DNA from: Deltaproteobacteria bacterium
GTDB taxonomy: Bacteria; Myxococcota_A; Polyangia; Polyangiales; Polyangiaceae
Length of the DNA stretch: 41,536 bases
Direction of reading: 5' to 3'
NCBI GenBank assembly: GCA_016875405.1
Contig: VGRJ01000032.1
Coordinates: 1 to 41,536 of the forward strand
This document shows positions 16,961-26,440 of the stretch, one piece after another (position 1 is the first letter of the stretch; each line of letters begins with the position of its first letter). The position numbers were made by a program, and so were the translations under genes. A model generated the notes under the pieces. The model was not told where the DNA came from and ran no database searches. It saw only the letters and a program-made list of their open reading frames with translations.

Positions 16961-18271
16961 TTATCCGTGCGCGCCGCGCTGCGCCATCATGCGCTGTCGG
17001 TGGTGAGCGAGCTCTTGGCGGAGCGGGACGATGAAGTCCGCGCTGATGGTTCGCTTCTGACCCTGCATCGCGCGGGCCGTGTGGTATTTCGAGAGCGCGA
17101 GGCGGGCGCCCGCCGCGACGAAATCTTCTCCCGCCTTGCCGCGCCACGAGAGCCGCGCCTTCAGCCGGCCGCCCCACGAGCCGATGAGCTGAAACTCCTC
17201 TTGTGAGATCGTGCCGATGAGGAGCTCGTCGTAGAGATACTTCTTGATGGTCTGTCCTTTGCGGCGCACGAGCAAGACGACGATGACGAAGAACGTCAGC
17301 GCCATCGCGAGCCCGATGAGCAGGTTCAGCCCCTGCATCAGCTGCCCCTCCGTCGGGCCGACGATGCGCGCGGTGATCGTCGGCAGGCCGTTCCACCACG
17401 AGTGAAGCAGCACCGCGACCACGTAGCCGAGCCCCGGGTAGACGACCTTCTTCCAGGGCTCGTTGTTCTCGCGCGCGAGCCCGAAGCCAAGCCCGGTCAT
17501 CGAGGTGAAGAGCGGGTGGAGCCAAGGCGTGAGCACGCCGCGCAACACGAAGATCTGGCTCAGCGCGCCCGAGCGATTGCCGACCGTCTCGGCGAGATCG
17601 GCCCGCGCGTAATAGATGATGTTCTCGGTCGCAGCGAAGCCGATCGCGACGAAGGTCGCGTAGATGATCCCGTCGACGACGCCGTCGAACTCGCGCCTCA
17701 AGAACACCACCATGCCGAGGACCGCGAGCCCCTTGAAGAGCTCCTCGAAGACCGGCGCGCTGATGGCGAGGCTGTAGAGCTCACCGGTCGCGCGATCGGC
17801 CGTGAGCTCGCCGACGAGCTGACCGCCGTAGGTGTTGAACACCGCCGAGAAGCCGGTCGCGAAGAGCGCGCCCCAGGCGAACACACCGAGGAGCGCCCAC
17901 CAAGGCTCGGGGTCGTAACGATCGACGACGTAGGGGACGAACAGGTAGAGCGCGACGGGCAGGTACGCGAGCATCGACGCGCGCGTCATCGAGTTGAGGA
18001 CCGCGTCGCGCTGCGCCGCAGGAACGTCGAGGACGAACACCTTGAGGAGCAGGAGGAGGCCGGCGAGGCAGCCTAGCAAGGTGAGCGCGAGACCGACGAC
18101 GAAGCGCGCGTCCTGCCGCCTCGGCGCCTCTGGACCGCCACCTCCGTGACCGTAGGGCGCGCCGTAACCGTAGTGGTGTGAGGCCTGACCGTGCGGCGGG
18201 TAGGGAGCGTGTCCCTGCGGCGTGCCGTAGCCGTGCGGCGAGCCGCCGTGACCGTGGGGCGCGTACGTCAT
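16961..18271 (-). CDS. PrsW-family intramembrane metalloprotease
   Basis: A 436-residue multi-pass membrane protein. Residues 1-52 form a soluble His/Gly/Tyr/Pro-rich tail, followed by about eight hydrophobic segments between 57 and 375. The PrsW/CAAX-protease type motif FEELFK (Glu176, Glu177, Lys180), GFAATEN (Glu216, Asn217) and LLHSWWNG (His) supply the expected metal-site residues. In Gram-positives PrsW cleaves an anti-sigma factor to start envelope stress signalling; the target here is unknown. The C-terminal 110 residues after the last membrane span are basic and cytosolic. The gene is divergent from the amidohydrolase gene and precedes pfkA. Confidence 0.85.
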   Translation of the reverse strand: MTYAPHGHGGSPHGYGTPQGHAPYPPHGQASHHYGYGAPYGHGGGGPEAPRRQDARFVVGLALTLLGCLAGLLLLLKVFVLDVPAAQRDAVLNSMTRASMLAYLPVALYLFVPYVVDRYDPEPWWALLGVFAWGALFATGFSAVFNTYGGQLVGELTADRATGELYSLAISAPVFEELFKGLAVLGMVVFLRREFDGVVDGIIYATFVAIGFAATENIIYYARADLAETVGNRSGALSQIFVLRGVLTPWLHPLFTSMTGLGFGLARENNEPWKKVVYPGLGYVVAVLLHSWWNGLPTITARIVGPTEGQLMQGLNLLIGLAMALTFFVIVVLLVRRKGQTIKKYLYDELLIGTISQEEFQLIGSWGGRLKARLSWRGKAGEDFVAAGARLALSKYHTARAMQGQKRTISADFIVPLRQELAHHRQRMMAQRGAHG

Positions 18272-18413
18272 CGCGCGAATTACACGCCGATCGCGGCGCG
18301 CGCGTCCATGGGAGACGCGACGACGATGACGCGCGAACGGATTGTCCTTGGCGACGCTCGGAGGGCCCCCCTATCCTTCGAGGTCGCCTACCACCCGGAG
18401 CAACAGGAGCAGC

Positions 18414-19286
18414 ATGGGACGCACGGTACGAGTCGGACTGATTCAGGCCTCGGACGCCGCCAACGACGGAGATCTTCCGATCCCCGAGATCCAGCAAAAG
18501 GCGCTCGACAAGCACATCGGCATGATCGAGGAGGCCGCGAAGAAGGGCGCGCAGGTGGTCGGCCTGCAAGAGATCTTCAACGGGCCCTACTTCTGCCCGA
18601 GCCAGGACCCGCGCTGGTACGCCGCGGCCGAGGCGATCCCCGGCCCGACGACCGAGACGCTGCAGGCGCTCGCGAAGAAGCACTCGATGGCGCTCGTCGT
18701 GCCGCTCTACGAGCGCGAGGCGGCGGGCATCTACTACAACAGCGCGGCGGTGATCGACGCCGACGGCAAGTACCTCGGCAAGTACCGGAAGCAGCACATC
18801 CCGCAGACGAGCGGCTTCTGGGAGAAGTACTACTTCAAGCCCGGAAACCTCGGCTATCCGGTGTTCCAGACGCAGTACTGCAAGGTCGGCGTCTACATCT
18901 GTTACGACCGCCACTTCCCGGAGGGCGCGCGCCTGCTCGGCTTGCACGGTACCGAGGTGCTGTTCAACCCATCGGCGACGGTGGCCGGCCTTTCGCAGCA
19001 CCTGTGGAAGATCGAGCAGCCGGCGCACGCGGTCGCGAACAACTACTTCGTCGCGGCGTCGAACCGCGTCGGCGTCGAGAAGCCATGGAACCTCGGCAAG
19101 TTCTACGGCACGAGCTACATCGTCGATCCGCGCGGGCAGTTCCTTGCGACCGGCAGCGAGGACCACGACGAGGTCGTCGTGGCCGACTGCAACCTCGAGC
19201 TCATCGAGGAGGTGCGCCGCACCTGGCAGTTCTACCGCGATCGCCGGCCCGAGACGTACGACGACATGACGAAGCTCCTGCCCTGA
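18414..19286 (+). CDS. nitrilase-superfamily amidohydrolase, beta-ureidopropionase-like
   Basis: A 290-residue cytoplasmic enzyme. The Glu-Lys-Cys triad is intact: Glu53 in LQEIF, Lys126 in KYRKQHIP, Cys163 in ICYDRHFPEG. Beyond the triad, FNPSATVAGLSQHLWKIE and FYGTSYIVDP resemble beta-ureidopropionases (N-carbamoyl-beta-alanine amidohydrolases of pyrimidine breakdown) more than N-carbamoylputrescine or omega-amidase members; substrate assignment remains inference. AGGAG at 18406-18410 supports the ATG at 18414. A stem of 8 bp lies just after the stop. It is divergent from the PrsW gene with 142 nt between. Confidence 0.9.
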   Translation: MGRTVRVGLIQASDAANDGDLPIPEIQQKALDKHIGMIEEAAKKGAQVVGLQEIFNGPYFCPSQDPRWYAAAEAIPGPTTETLQALAKKHSMALVVPLYEREAAGIYYNSAAVIDADGKYLGKYRKQHIPQTSGFWEKYYFKPGNLGYPVFQTQYCKVGVYICYDRHFPEGARLLGLHGTEVLFNPSATVAGLSQHLWKIEQPAHAVANNYFVAASNRVGVEKPWNLGKFYGTSYIVDPRGQFLATGSEDHDEVVVADCNLELIEEVRRTWQFYRDRRPETYDDMTKLLP

Positions 19287-19295
19287 GCGGGCGCG

Positions 19296-19328
19296 GGGCG
19301 GGCGCGGGGATTTCCTCGTTGCCCGCCC
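19296..19328 (+). terminator. GC-rich hairpin after the amidohydrolase gene
   Basis: GGGCGGGC at 19296-19303 is perfectly complementary to GCCCGCCC at 19321-19328, with a 17-nt loop, starting 9 nt after the stop. There is no run of T after the stem, so termination is not certain. Confidence 0.4.
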
Positions 19329-19333
19329 TGGGT

Positions 19334-19339
19334 TAGGGT
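19334..19339 (+). promoter_or_regulatory. -10-like element TAGGGT
   Basis: TAGGGT ends 7 nt before the ATG at 19347, giving a transcript that starts at or next to the start codon. No clear -35 box is seen. Confidence 0.3.
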
Positions 19340-19346
19340 CCACGAC

Positions 19347-19553
19347 ATGATGCGTCGGGTCAGTTGGGTGCTCGGTCTCGCGTTCGCAGGTCTCCTGGGG
19401 GCGGGCTGCGAAGGCGACGTCGAAGGCGGCAACGTGTCCGTGAACATCCCGTGCGGACCGGTCGAGTGCGCGTCGACCGAGTACTGCTGCGACGCGAGCT
19501 GCGGACTCTGCGCGGCCGAAGAGGTCGCGTGTTCCGACACGTGCGCGGAGTGA
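19347..19553 (+). CDS. small Cys-rich lipoprotein
   Basis: A 68-residue lipoprotein: signal peptide with lipobox Gly-Ala-Gly-Cys (Cys21), then a short domain with eight further Cys in CGPVEC, YCCDASCGLC and CSDTC spacing, probably disulphide-bonded. Small Cys-rich lipoproteins of this kind recur in myxobacterial genomes; no function is known. The ATG has no Shine-Dalgarno sequence but follows a -10-like TAGGGT. It ends 21 nt before the convergent small membrane protein. Confidence 0.7.
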   Translation: MMRRVSWVLGLAFAGLLGAGCEGDVEGGNVSVNIPCGPVECASTEYCCDASCGLCAAEEVACSDTCAE

Positions 19554-19574
19554 CCTCCGCGCGAGCGGCAGACG

Positions 19575-19811
19575 TCAGGGAGACGGCGCCGCCGACGCCG
19601 TAGGGAGCGCGGACCGGTCGGGCGCCGTCGGCGTGACGGTCGGCGACGAGCTCGACGACGCGGCCGGGCGGCTCGTCGCGGGGGCGCGCGGCACGGGCGT
19701 GACGAGCGGATCATCGGCGCGACGCTGGAACTTCAGGAAAAAAGCGCCGATCACTGCGATCATCGCGAGCAGGATACCGAGGCTCTGGAGTCGACCGTCA
19801 CTCTTTGCCAC
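19575..19811 (-). CDS. small single-span membrane protein
   Basis: A 78-residue protein: short basic N-terminus, one hydrophobic span (LGILLAMIAVIGAFFL, about 11-26), then basic residues and a Pro/Ser/Ala-rich, probably disordered tail. The basic residues after the span make an N-outside topology possible. The start is GTG with a weak AAGG upstream on its strand. It is divergent from the moxR operon, 129 nt away. No family is recognised. Confidence 0.55.
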   Translation of the reverse strand: MAKSDGRLQSLGILLAMIAVIGAFFLKFQRRADDPLVTPVPRAPATSRPAASSSSSPTVTPTAPDRSALPTASAAPSP

Positions 19812-19898
19812 AACTTAGCCTTACCAGCGACCGACCGGCGGGGCCCGTCGAATCGTCTCGGCGGGGCGGCGAGCACGGGAATGACCCGGCAGGCTCGA

Positions 19899-19928
19899 TT
19901 GTCTCTCCGCGCGCATCTGCGCTACAAG
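19899..19928 (+). promoter_or_regulatory. possible promoter of the moxR/bat operon
   Basis: TTGTCT (19899-19904), 18 nt, then TACAAG (19923-19928), 12 nt before the moxR ATG. The last base of the -10 box is off consensus, so this is tentative. Confidence 0.3.
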
Positions 19929-19940
19929 CCGGCAGGCACC

Positions 19941-20927
<987 letters not shown>

Positions 20928-20937
20928 AGGGGGGCGC

Positions 20938-21834
20938 GTGGCGACCACGACCTCTCCGACGGAGCTCCTCCGCCAGCTGCGCTCGATCGAGCTCCGCACC
21001 TCGCGGCTCGCCGACGAGCAGCTCGCCGGCACGTACCACTCCGTCTTCAAGGGGCAGGGCCTGAGCTTCCGCGAGGTGCGCGGCTACAGCGCCGGCGACG
21101 ACGTCCGCTTCATCGACTGGAACGTGTCGGCGCGCATGAGCGAGCCCTTCGTGAAGATCTTCACCGAGGAGCGCGAGATGACCGTGATGCTGGTCGTCGA
21201 CGCCTCGGCGAGCGAGAGCTGGGGCACCGTGCGCGCGTCGAAATCGCGGCTCGCGGCCGAGGTCGCCGCGCTGTGCGCGTTCAGCGCGATCAAGAACAAC
21301 GACAATGTCGGGCTCATTCTCGGGACCGAGGTGGTCGAGCGCATCGTCCCCCCGAAGAAGGGCGACAAACACGTCATGCGCGTGATCCGCGAGATCCTCG
21401 GCTTCGAGCCGAAGTACCTCGGAACCGATCTCAAGCTCTCCCTCGAGACGCTGGTGAAGGTGTGCAAGCGCCGCAGCGTCGCGTTCGTCTTGAGCGACTT
21501 CTTCGATGAGGGCTACGAGCGCGCCCTCTCCCTCGCCGCCGCGAAGCACGACGTGATCCCCGTCATGCTCGTCGATCCGCGTGATGAGGAGCTGCCCGAC
21601 GTCGGCATCGCCGCCCTCGAGGATCTCGAGACCGGCGAGGAGCTGCTCGTCGACACGAGCGATCCAAAGGTCCGGCAGCGCTACCGCGATGCGATGAAAG
21701 ATCTGCGCGCCGCGCGCGATCGAGTGTTCCGCAAGCTCTCGCTCGATCGCGTCGTGGTCCGAACCGACCGCGATTTCGTCCGGCCGCTGCGCGAGCTGTT
21801 CGCGAAGCGTGCCCGGAGGATGGGCGCGCGATGA
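20938..21834 (+). CDS. DUF58 domain protein of the MoxR/Bat cluster
   Basis: A 298-residue soluble protein with the DUF58 signature GYSAGDDVRFIDWNVSAR (about 49-66) and a C-terminal von Willebrand A-like fold containing VDASASE and TDLKLSLETL. The MIDAS-like motif is degenerate (DASAS). In Bat clusters the DUF58 protein is the direct partner of MoxR. The GTG start follows GGGGGG-like purines. Its last four bases (ATGA) are shared with the start of the next gene. Confidence 0.92.
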   Translation: MATTTSPTELLRQLRSIELRTSRLADEQLAGTYHSVFKGQGLSFREVRGYSAGDDVRFIDWNVSARMSEPFVKIFTEEREMTVMLVVDASASESWGTVRASKSRLAAEVAALCAFSAIKNNDNVGLILGTEVVERIVPPKKGDKHVMRVIREILGFEPKYLGTDLKLSLETLVKVCKRRSVAFVLSDFFDEGYERALSLAAAKHDVIPVMLVDPRDEELPDVGIAALEDLETGEELLVDTSDPKVRQRYRDAMKDLRAARDRVFRKLSLDRVVVRTDRDFVRPLRELFAKRARRMGAR

Positions 21835-23045
21835 GCCGCTTGGTCGAGGGGCCTCGTCTCGGCGTAGCCCTCGCCCTGACGACCGCGAGCGCGCTCAGCG
21901 TCGCACAGGCGCCGCCTCCCACGGCGAACGGCGCGCCCCCGACCGCGAGCCCGAGCCCGACCGCATCGACGAGCGCGGCTCTGCCGCCCCAGTCGTCCGC
22001 GACCGCGACGAGCGCCGCCCCCGAGCCCGCCGCCCCAGCCGCGCCCGAGCGGTCGTGGTCCTCCTGCGTCGAGTACATCCCCGAGGGCGCGATTCGCCCG
22101 AAGCTCGAGGCGCATTTTCCGCCGAACGGGCTGTCGGGGTATGCGCTCGAGCTCTTGATCGTCGTCACGCACGGGCGCGGCGAGACGGTGCTGCCCGCCG
22201 GATTTCGGATCGACCGAGGCAGCGACGCGATGCGGGCGATCGAGGCCGCGCACTTCCGGATCCCGGACCCGCAGGGAGGCTCCCGCCCCAGCGTGGACCG
22301 ACCACCAGAGTCCGAGCGCGAGTCGAGCGACAAGAAGACGCTGACGACCACGGTCCGACTGCCCTTCGTCGCGCTGCCGGACACGCCCGGACGCCACGCG
22401 CTGCGTCTGCCTCCACTGCCCGTCGCAGTCGGGCGCGCGAACGGCCAGATGATGACCGTGTGCACTGCGGCCCTGGCGATCACGATCGAGGATCCGATCG
22501 CCAACGAGGCCGACCCGAAGCTCCAGAAGAACCCGCCCCCGCGCTCCCAGCGAGAGGAGTGGACGCTCGCGAAGAACCTCACGCTCGGCGGCCTCGCGGT
22601 CGCCGTGCTCGCCGCGCTCGGCGCGATCCTGCTCGCGCGCTGGAGTCGACGCCCGAAGCCCGAGCCGGAGACGCCGCGCGTCCCGCCGTGGGTCACGGCG
22701 CTGCAGGAGCTCGCCGCCATCCGGGGCTCTCGCCTCGTCGAAGAAGGGCAGCTCGACGCGTACGTTGATCGCGTCAACGACTGCGTGCGCCGCTACCTCG
22801 GGGAGCGCTTCGGCTTCGATGGCCTCGAGTCGACGACGGAAGAGATCCGAGCCCTGCTCGGGCGCCTCGGCTGGCACGGGATCGACCGGCGCGCCGTCGA
22901 AGGCTTCCTCGACGACTGCGATCTCGTGAAGTTCGCAAAATTCACGCCTGGCCCCGAGGACTGCGCCCACATGCTGGCGCGCGCCGAGACGATCGTCCGA
23001 AGCACCATGCCGGCGCGGGCCGAGCGCATCGAGGAGGGCCATTGA
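21831..23045 (+). CDS. membrane protein of the Bat cluster, BatD/DUF4381-like
   Basis: A 404-residue protein: N-terminal signal peptide, a Pro/Thr/Ala linker to about 75, a beta-rich domain (VEYIPEGAIRPKLEAHF...VVVTHGRG-like), one membrane span at about 245-265, and a helical cytoplasmic tail with RVNDCVRRYLGERFGFDG and STTEEIRALL, as in DUF4381 and the tails of BatD-like proteins. The layout suggests a periplasmic domain linked to a cytoplasmic tail. It overlaps both neighbours by 4 nt. Confidence 0.8.
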   Translation: MSRLVEGPRLGVALALTTASALSVAQAPPPTANGAPPTASPSPTASTSAALPPQSSATATSAAPEPAAPAAPERSWSSCVEYIPEGAIRPKLEAHFPPNGLSGYALELLIVVTHGRGETVLPAGFRIDRGSDAMRAIEAAHFRIPDPQGGSRPSVDRPPESERESSDKKTLTTTVRLPFVALPDTPGRHALRLPPLPVAVGRANGQMMTVCTAALAITIEDPIANEADPKLQKNPPPRSQREEWTLAKNLTLGGLAVAVLAALGAILLARWSRRPKPEPETPRVPPWVTALQELAAIRGSRLVEEGQLDAYVDRVNDCVRRYLGERFGFDGLESTTEEIRALLGRLGWHGIDRRAVEGFLDDCDLVKFAKFTPGPEDCAHMLARAETIVRSTMPARAERIEEGH

Positions 23046-24268
23046 GCGCGCCCGTCTCGCGACGCATGCCGGTGCCGACCCTCCCCGATCCCGAGGAGCG
23101 CCGCGAGCGCGTCCGCGAGGGTCGCAGGCTCGTGCGCGTCGCGGTGTCGCTCATGCTGACGCTGCTCGTCGCAGGCCTCGCGCTCGCGTGGCCGCTCGCC
23201 TCACGCGGCGCCGAGTGGCTCGCGGTGGTGTGGGAGGCCCGCTGGGTCCTCCTCGGCCTTGGCCTGCTCCCCGTGGTCTTCTGGTGGACGACCTTCGGCG
23301 AGGAGCGACGGCGGCCCCGCCTTCGCATGGGTACGCTCGCCGCGCTGGTCGTTGCGCCCACCGGCCTGCGCACGAAGCTCCGCGATTTGCCTGGGATCTT
23401 GCGCACCGTCGCGATCGGCATGTTCGTGCTCGCGCTCGCGCGTCCGGTCGCGGTGACCGGCGTCCGCGCCGCCGAAGACGAGGGCATCGACATCGTCCTC
23501 GCGATCGATCTGTCTCACTCGATGGCCGCGATCCTCGACGGCGATCCGCGCGACCTACCGAAGACGGGTCGCGGCAAGAGCGCGCAGCTCCGGCCCTCCC
23601 GCATCGACACGGCGAAGCTCGTGGTGCAGGACTTCGTCGCGCGCCGCCGCTCCGACCGGATCGGCGCCATCGTATTCGGCAAGGAGGCCTACATCCTCTC
23701 GCCGCCGACCCTCGACTACCAGCTGCTCTCGAAGCTCATCGGGCAGCTCCGCCTCGACGTCATCGACGGCACGCGCACCGCCATCGGCGATGCGCTTGGC
23801 ACCGCAGTCGCGCGCCTCGACCTGTCGGAGGCCCGGAGCAAGGTGGTGATCCTGCTCACCGATGGCGACAGCAACGCCGGCAAGTACTCGCCCGAAGAGG
23901 CCATGCGGGAGGCAGGCCGCGTCGGCGCCAAGGTGTACGCGGTGCAGATCGGCAACGGCGAGGCCGCCGAGGTGCAGGTCGGTACCGATCCGTTCGGCCA
24001 ACCCGTCTACGAGAAGCGCGTGGTCCCCGTGAACCCGAAGCTCCTCGAAGAGATCGCGACGAAGACCGGCGGCAAGCACTTCATCGCCACCGACGGCAAG
24101 GGGCTGCGCGAGAGCATGCACGCGATCCTCGATCAGCTAGAGCGAACGCAGTTCGAGGCGCCGATCGCTCATCACGAGGAGCTCTTCCCGCTGTTCGTCG
24201 TGCCGGGCGTGCTGCTGGTCGCGCTTGAGGCGCTGCTCCGCGCGTGGCTCCTCAGGAGGTTCCCGTGA
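23042..24268 (+). CDS. batA: BatA-like von Willebrand A membrane protein
   Basis: A 408-residue protein. Three hydrophobic segments precede the domain (about 33-50, 66-82, 118-135), the VWA domain starts near 148, and a last span lies at about 385-402. The MIDAS motif DLSHS is at 156-160, with a charged insert of about 15 residues (DPRDLPKTGRGK) after it, and LTDGDSNAG later; metal-dependent binding should be possible. The TTG at 23042 is chosen for the TTGA overlap and the GGAGG before it; ATG at 23066 is an alternative. Bat proteins are linked to oxidative and envelope stress. Confidence 0.88.
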   Translation: MSAPVSRRMPVPTLPDPEERRERVREGRRLVRVAVSLMLTLLVAGLALAWPLASRGAEWLAVVWEARWVLLGLGLLPVVFWWTTFGEERRRPRLRMGTLAALVVAPTGLRTKLRDLPGILRTVAIGMFVLALARPVAVTGVRAAEDEGIDIVLAIDLSHSMAAILDGDPRDLPKTGRGKSAQLRPSRIDTAKLVVQDFVARRRSDRIGAIVFGKEAYILSPPTLDYQLLSKLIGQLRLDVIDGTRTAIGDALGTAVARLDLSEARSKVVILLTDGDSNAGKYSPEEAMREAGRVGAKVYAVQIGNGEAAEVQVGTDPFGQPVYEKRVVPVNPKLLEEIATKTGGKHFIATDGKGLRESMHAILDQLERTQFEAPIAHHEELFPLFVVPGVLLVALEALLRAWLLRRFP

Positions 24269-25389
24269 ACGTCGGCGGCTTGCGCTTCGCGGCGTGGATC
24301 TTTCTGCCGCTCGGGCTCGGGCTCGCGGCGCTCGTAGCGGCGCTACTCGTCATCGGCGGGCTCCGCCAGCGTCGCGCGCTCGCGGCGATGGGAGACGCCG
24401 AGCGCATCCGCAGCCTGCTCACCTTCGACGCGACCCGACGCCGCGCGGCGAAGGGCGTCTTGCTCGTGGCAGCGAGCCTGCTCGCGTTCGTCGCGGCAGC
24501 CCGGCCGCAGTTCGGGCGCGGCGAGCGGCTCATCCCGCGGACCAACCTCGACGTCATCCTGGTGCTCGATTTCTCGAAGAGCATGCACGCTCAGGACGTT
24601 CAGCCCTCGCGAATCTTCCGCGCGAAGGTGGAGATCGAGCGACTCGTACGCTCGCTGCGCGGCGCGCGCTTCGGGGCGGTCGCGTTTGCCGGCGAGGCGA
24701 TGAGCTTCCCGCTCACGTCCGACGGCGCCGCGGTCGCTCAATTTCTCCGACAGCTCACGCCGAACGACATGCCCGTCGGAGGGACGGCCATCGGACGCGC
24801 CCTCGATCAAGCGCGCGATCTGCTCGCGCGCGATCCGCACTCGGCGCAGCACGAGCGGGTGATCGTGCTCGTCACCGACGGCGAGGATCTCGAGGGGAGT
24901 CCGGTCGACGTCGCGCGACAGATCGGCGAGGGGAGGACCACGATCCACGTCGTGCAAATCGGCGGTCGTACGCCAGAGCGCATCCCCGAGGTCGCCGCCG
25001 ACGGCACCGTGCAAGGGTACCGCTCCACCCCCGACGGTCGTCCGATGACGACGCAGCTCTCGTCGGAGGGCGAGGCGCAGCTCGCGGCGATCGCCGAGGC
25101 GAGCGGCGGCCAGATCGTCCGGGCCGAGAAGGGAACGACCGGAATCGACACGATCGCCACCGCGCTCCGCACGAAGATGGTCACCGAACTCAGCGAGCGC
25201 GTCGAGAGCGTGTACGCCGACGTGTTCCACTACCCGCTCGTGCTCGCGCTCTTGCTGCTCGTCGTTGAGGCGCTGCTGCCCGAGGGCCCGCGCCGCAACT
25301 TCGTTCGCCCGGTGCCGCCGCCGCGCGCGCCGCGCCTCGTCTTGCGCGGGTTGCGAGCCGCCGCAGGGAAGGAGGAGCGCCGTGGGTAG
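24265..25389 (+). CDS. batB: BatB-like von Willebrand A membrane protein
   Basis: A 374-residue protein with spans at about 10-30 and 63-80, a VWA domain with intact MIDAS (DFSKS at 102-106, LVTDGEDLEG later), and a C-terminal hydrophobic segment. The GTG at 24265 follows AGGAGG and shares GTGA with the previous stop. Two VWA proteins side by side are the standard BatA/BatB pair. It overlaps the TPR gene by 8 nt. Confidence 0.88.
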   Translation: MNVGGLRFAAWIFLPLGLGLAALVAALLVIGGLRQRRALAAMGDAERIRSLLTFDATRRRAAKGVLLVAASLLAFVAAARPQFGRGERLIPRTNLDVILVLDFSKSMHAQDVQPSRIFRAKVEIERLVRSLRGARFGAVAFAGEAMSFPLTSDGAAVAQFLRQLTPNDMPVGGTAIGRALDQARDLLARDPHSAQHERVIVLVTDGEDLEGSPVDVARQIGEGRTTIHVVQIGGRTPERIPEVAADGTVQGYRSTPDGRPMTTQLSSEGEAQLAAIAEASGGQIVRAEKGTTGIDTIATALRTKMVTELSERVESVYADVFHYPLVLALLLLVVEALLPEGPRRNFVRPVPPPRAPRLVLRGLRAAAGKEERRG

Positions 25390-26440
25390 AGCGCGTACCG
25401 TGCTCGCGGCGCTGAGGAGGGTGCCGCGCGTCGTGTGGCTCGCGCTCGTCGGCGTCGCCCTCGCCGCGACGGCGCTCGTCTTCGCCACGCGGCGCGGATG
25501 GAACCCGCGTGAGCCGTTCCATCGGAACGCGCCGGTGGTCGAACAGGCAAAGGCCGCGCTCGCGGCCGGCCAGCACGAAGCGGCGCAGCAGGCGCTCGGC
25601 GCCTACCTCGGGACGGGGCCGTGCACGGAGGAAGGCTCCCTCGCGCTGAGCGACCGCGTGCGCGCCTACCCAGACGCCTCATTCGATCTCGCGCTCTCGC
25701 TCTTTCAGCTCGCCGAGTCGCACGGGCCTCCGTTCGGCGAGGAGCAGGTGCCGAGCACCGACGGCAAGGAGCCCGAGCTCGATCCGAAGCGCAAGGCCGC
25801 GATCGAGTGCGGTCGCATCGTCGCACTGGCGGTCTCGAGCGACCCCGACGTCCCGGCGGCGGTGCGTGCGCGCGCATCGTTTCTCGTCGGCAACCTCGAG
25901 TTTCTTCGAAGCGCGTACGAGGAGGCGGTGAAGCACTACGACCGCGCCCTCGAGATCGTCCCCGCCATCGGCGAGAAGGACGTGGGGGACGCCATCGGCC
26001 GCGACGTCGCCCACAACCGCGCGATCGCCCTGCGACGGATCGAGGACAAGAAGCGACGCGACGAAGAGAAGAAGAAGAACGAGCCGAAAGAAGACAAGGA
26101 CAAGCAGGACGAAGACAAGGACAAGCAGGACCAGAAAAACCAGGACGAGAAGAAGCAAGACGACAACAAGGACAAGCAGGACGAAGACAAGGACAAGCGG
26201 GACCAGAAAAACCAGGACGAGAAGAAGCAAGACGACAACAAGGACAAGCAGGACGAAGACAAGCCCTCGCCTGCCCCCAGCGCCGCGCCGTCCGCCGAGC
26301 CCGAAGACGCGCCTGAGGCGCGCACTCCCCCGTCGAGCCGCATGCTCGACGATCTGCGCGAAGCGCCGACCTATCAGGAGGAGAACGCCAAGCGGGATGC
26401 CGCGCGCGTGAGGCGCGGCTCGACGATGGAGGACAAGTGA
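25382..26440 (+). CDS. batC: TPR protein of the Bat cluster with charged repeat tail
   Basis: A 352-residue protein: one membrane span at about 18-36, then TPR-like helices (about 45-225; VEQAKAALAAGQHEAAQQAL, FLRSAYEEAVKHYDRALEI), then a strongly charged Lys/Asp/Gln region (about 230-295) made of a 24-residue repeat, and a Pro/Ser/Glu tail. BatC proteins are TPR partners of BatA/BatB. The GTG start has AGGAGG before it and overlaps the previous gene by 8 nt. The repeat region looks disordered and may be a flexible spacer. Confidence 0.82.
   Translation: MGRARTVLAALRRVPRVVWLALVGVALAATALVFATRRGWNPREPFHRNAPVVEQAKAALAAGQHEAAQQALGAYLGTGPCTEEGSLALSDRVRAYPDASFDLALSLFQLAESHGPPFGEEQVPSTDGKEPELDPKRKAAIECGRIVALAVSSDPDVPAAVRARASFLVGNLEFLRSAYEEAVKHYDRALEIVPAIGEKDVGDAIGRDVAHNRAIALRRIEDKKRRDEEKKKNEPKEDKDKQDEDKDKQDQKNQDEKKQDDNKDKQDEDKDKRDQKNQDEKKQDDNKDKQDEDKPSPAPSAAPSAEPEDAPEARTPPSSRMLDDLREAPTYQEENAKRDAARVRRGSTMEDK
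26096..26263 (+). repeat. 72-bp in-frame tandem repeat in batC
   Basis: Copies at 26096-26167 and 26168-26239, and a partial third at 26240-26263 (8 codons). Each encodes 24 residues rich in Lys, Asp and Gln, starting KDKQDEDK. The two full copies differ at one codon (Gln versus Arg), so the duplication is recent or kept uniform. Confidence 0.9.
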
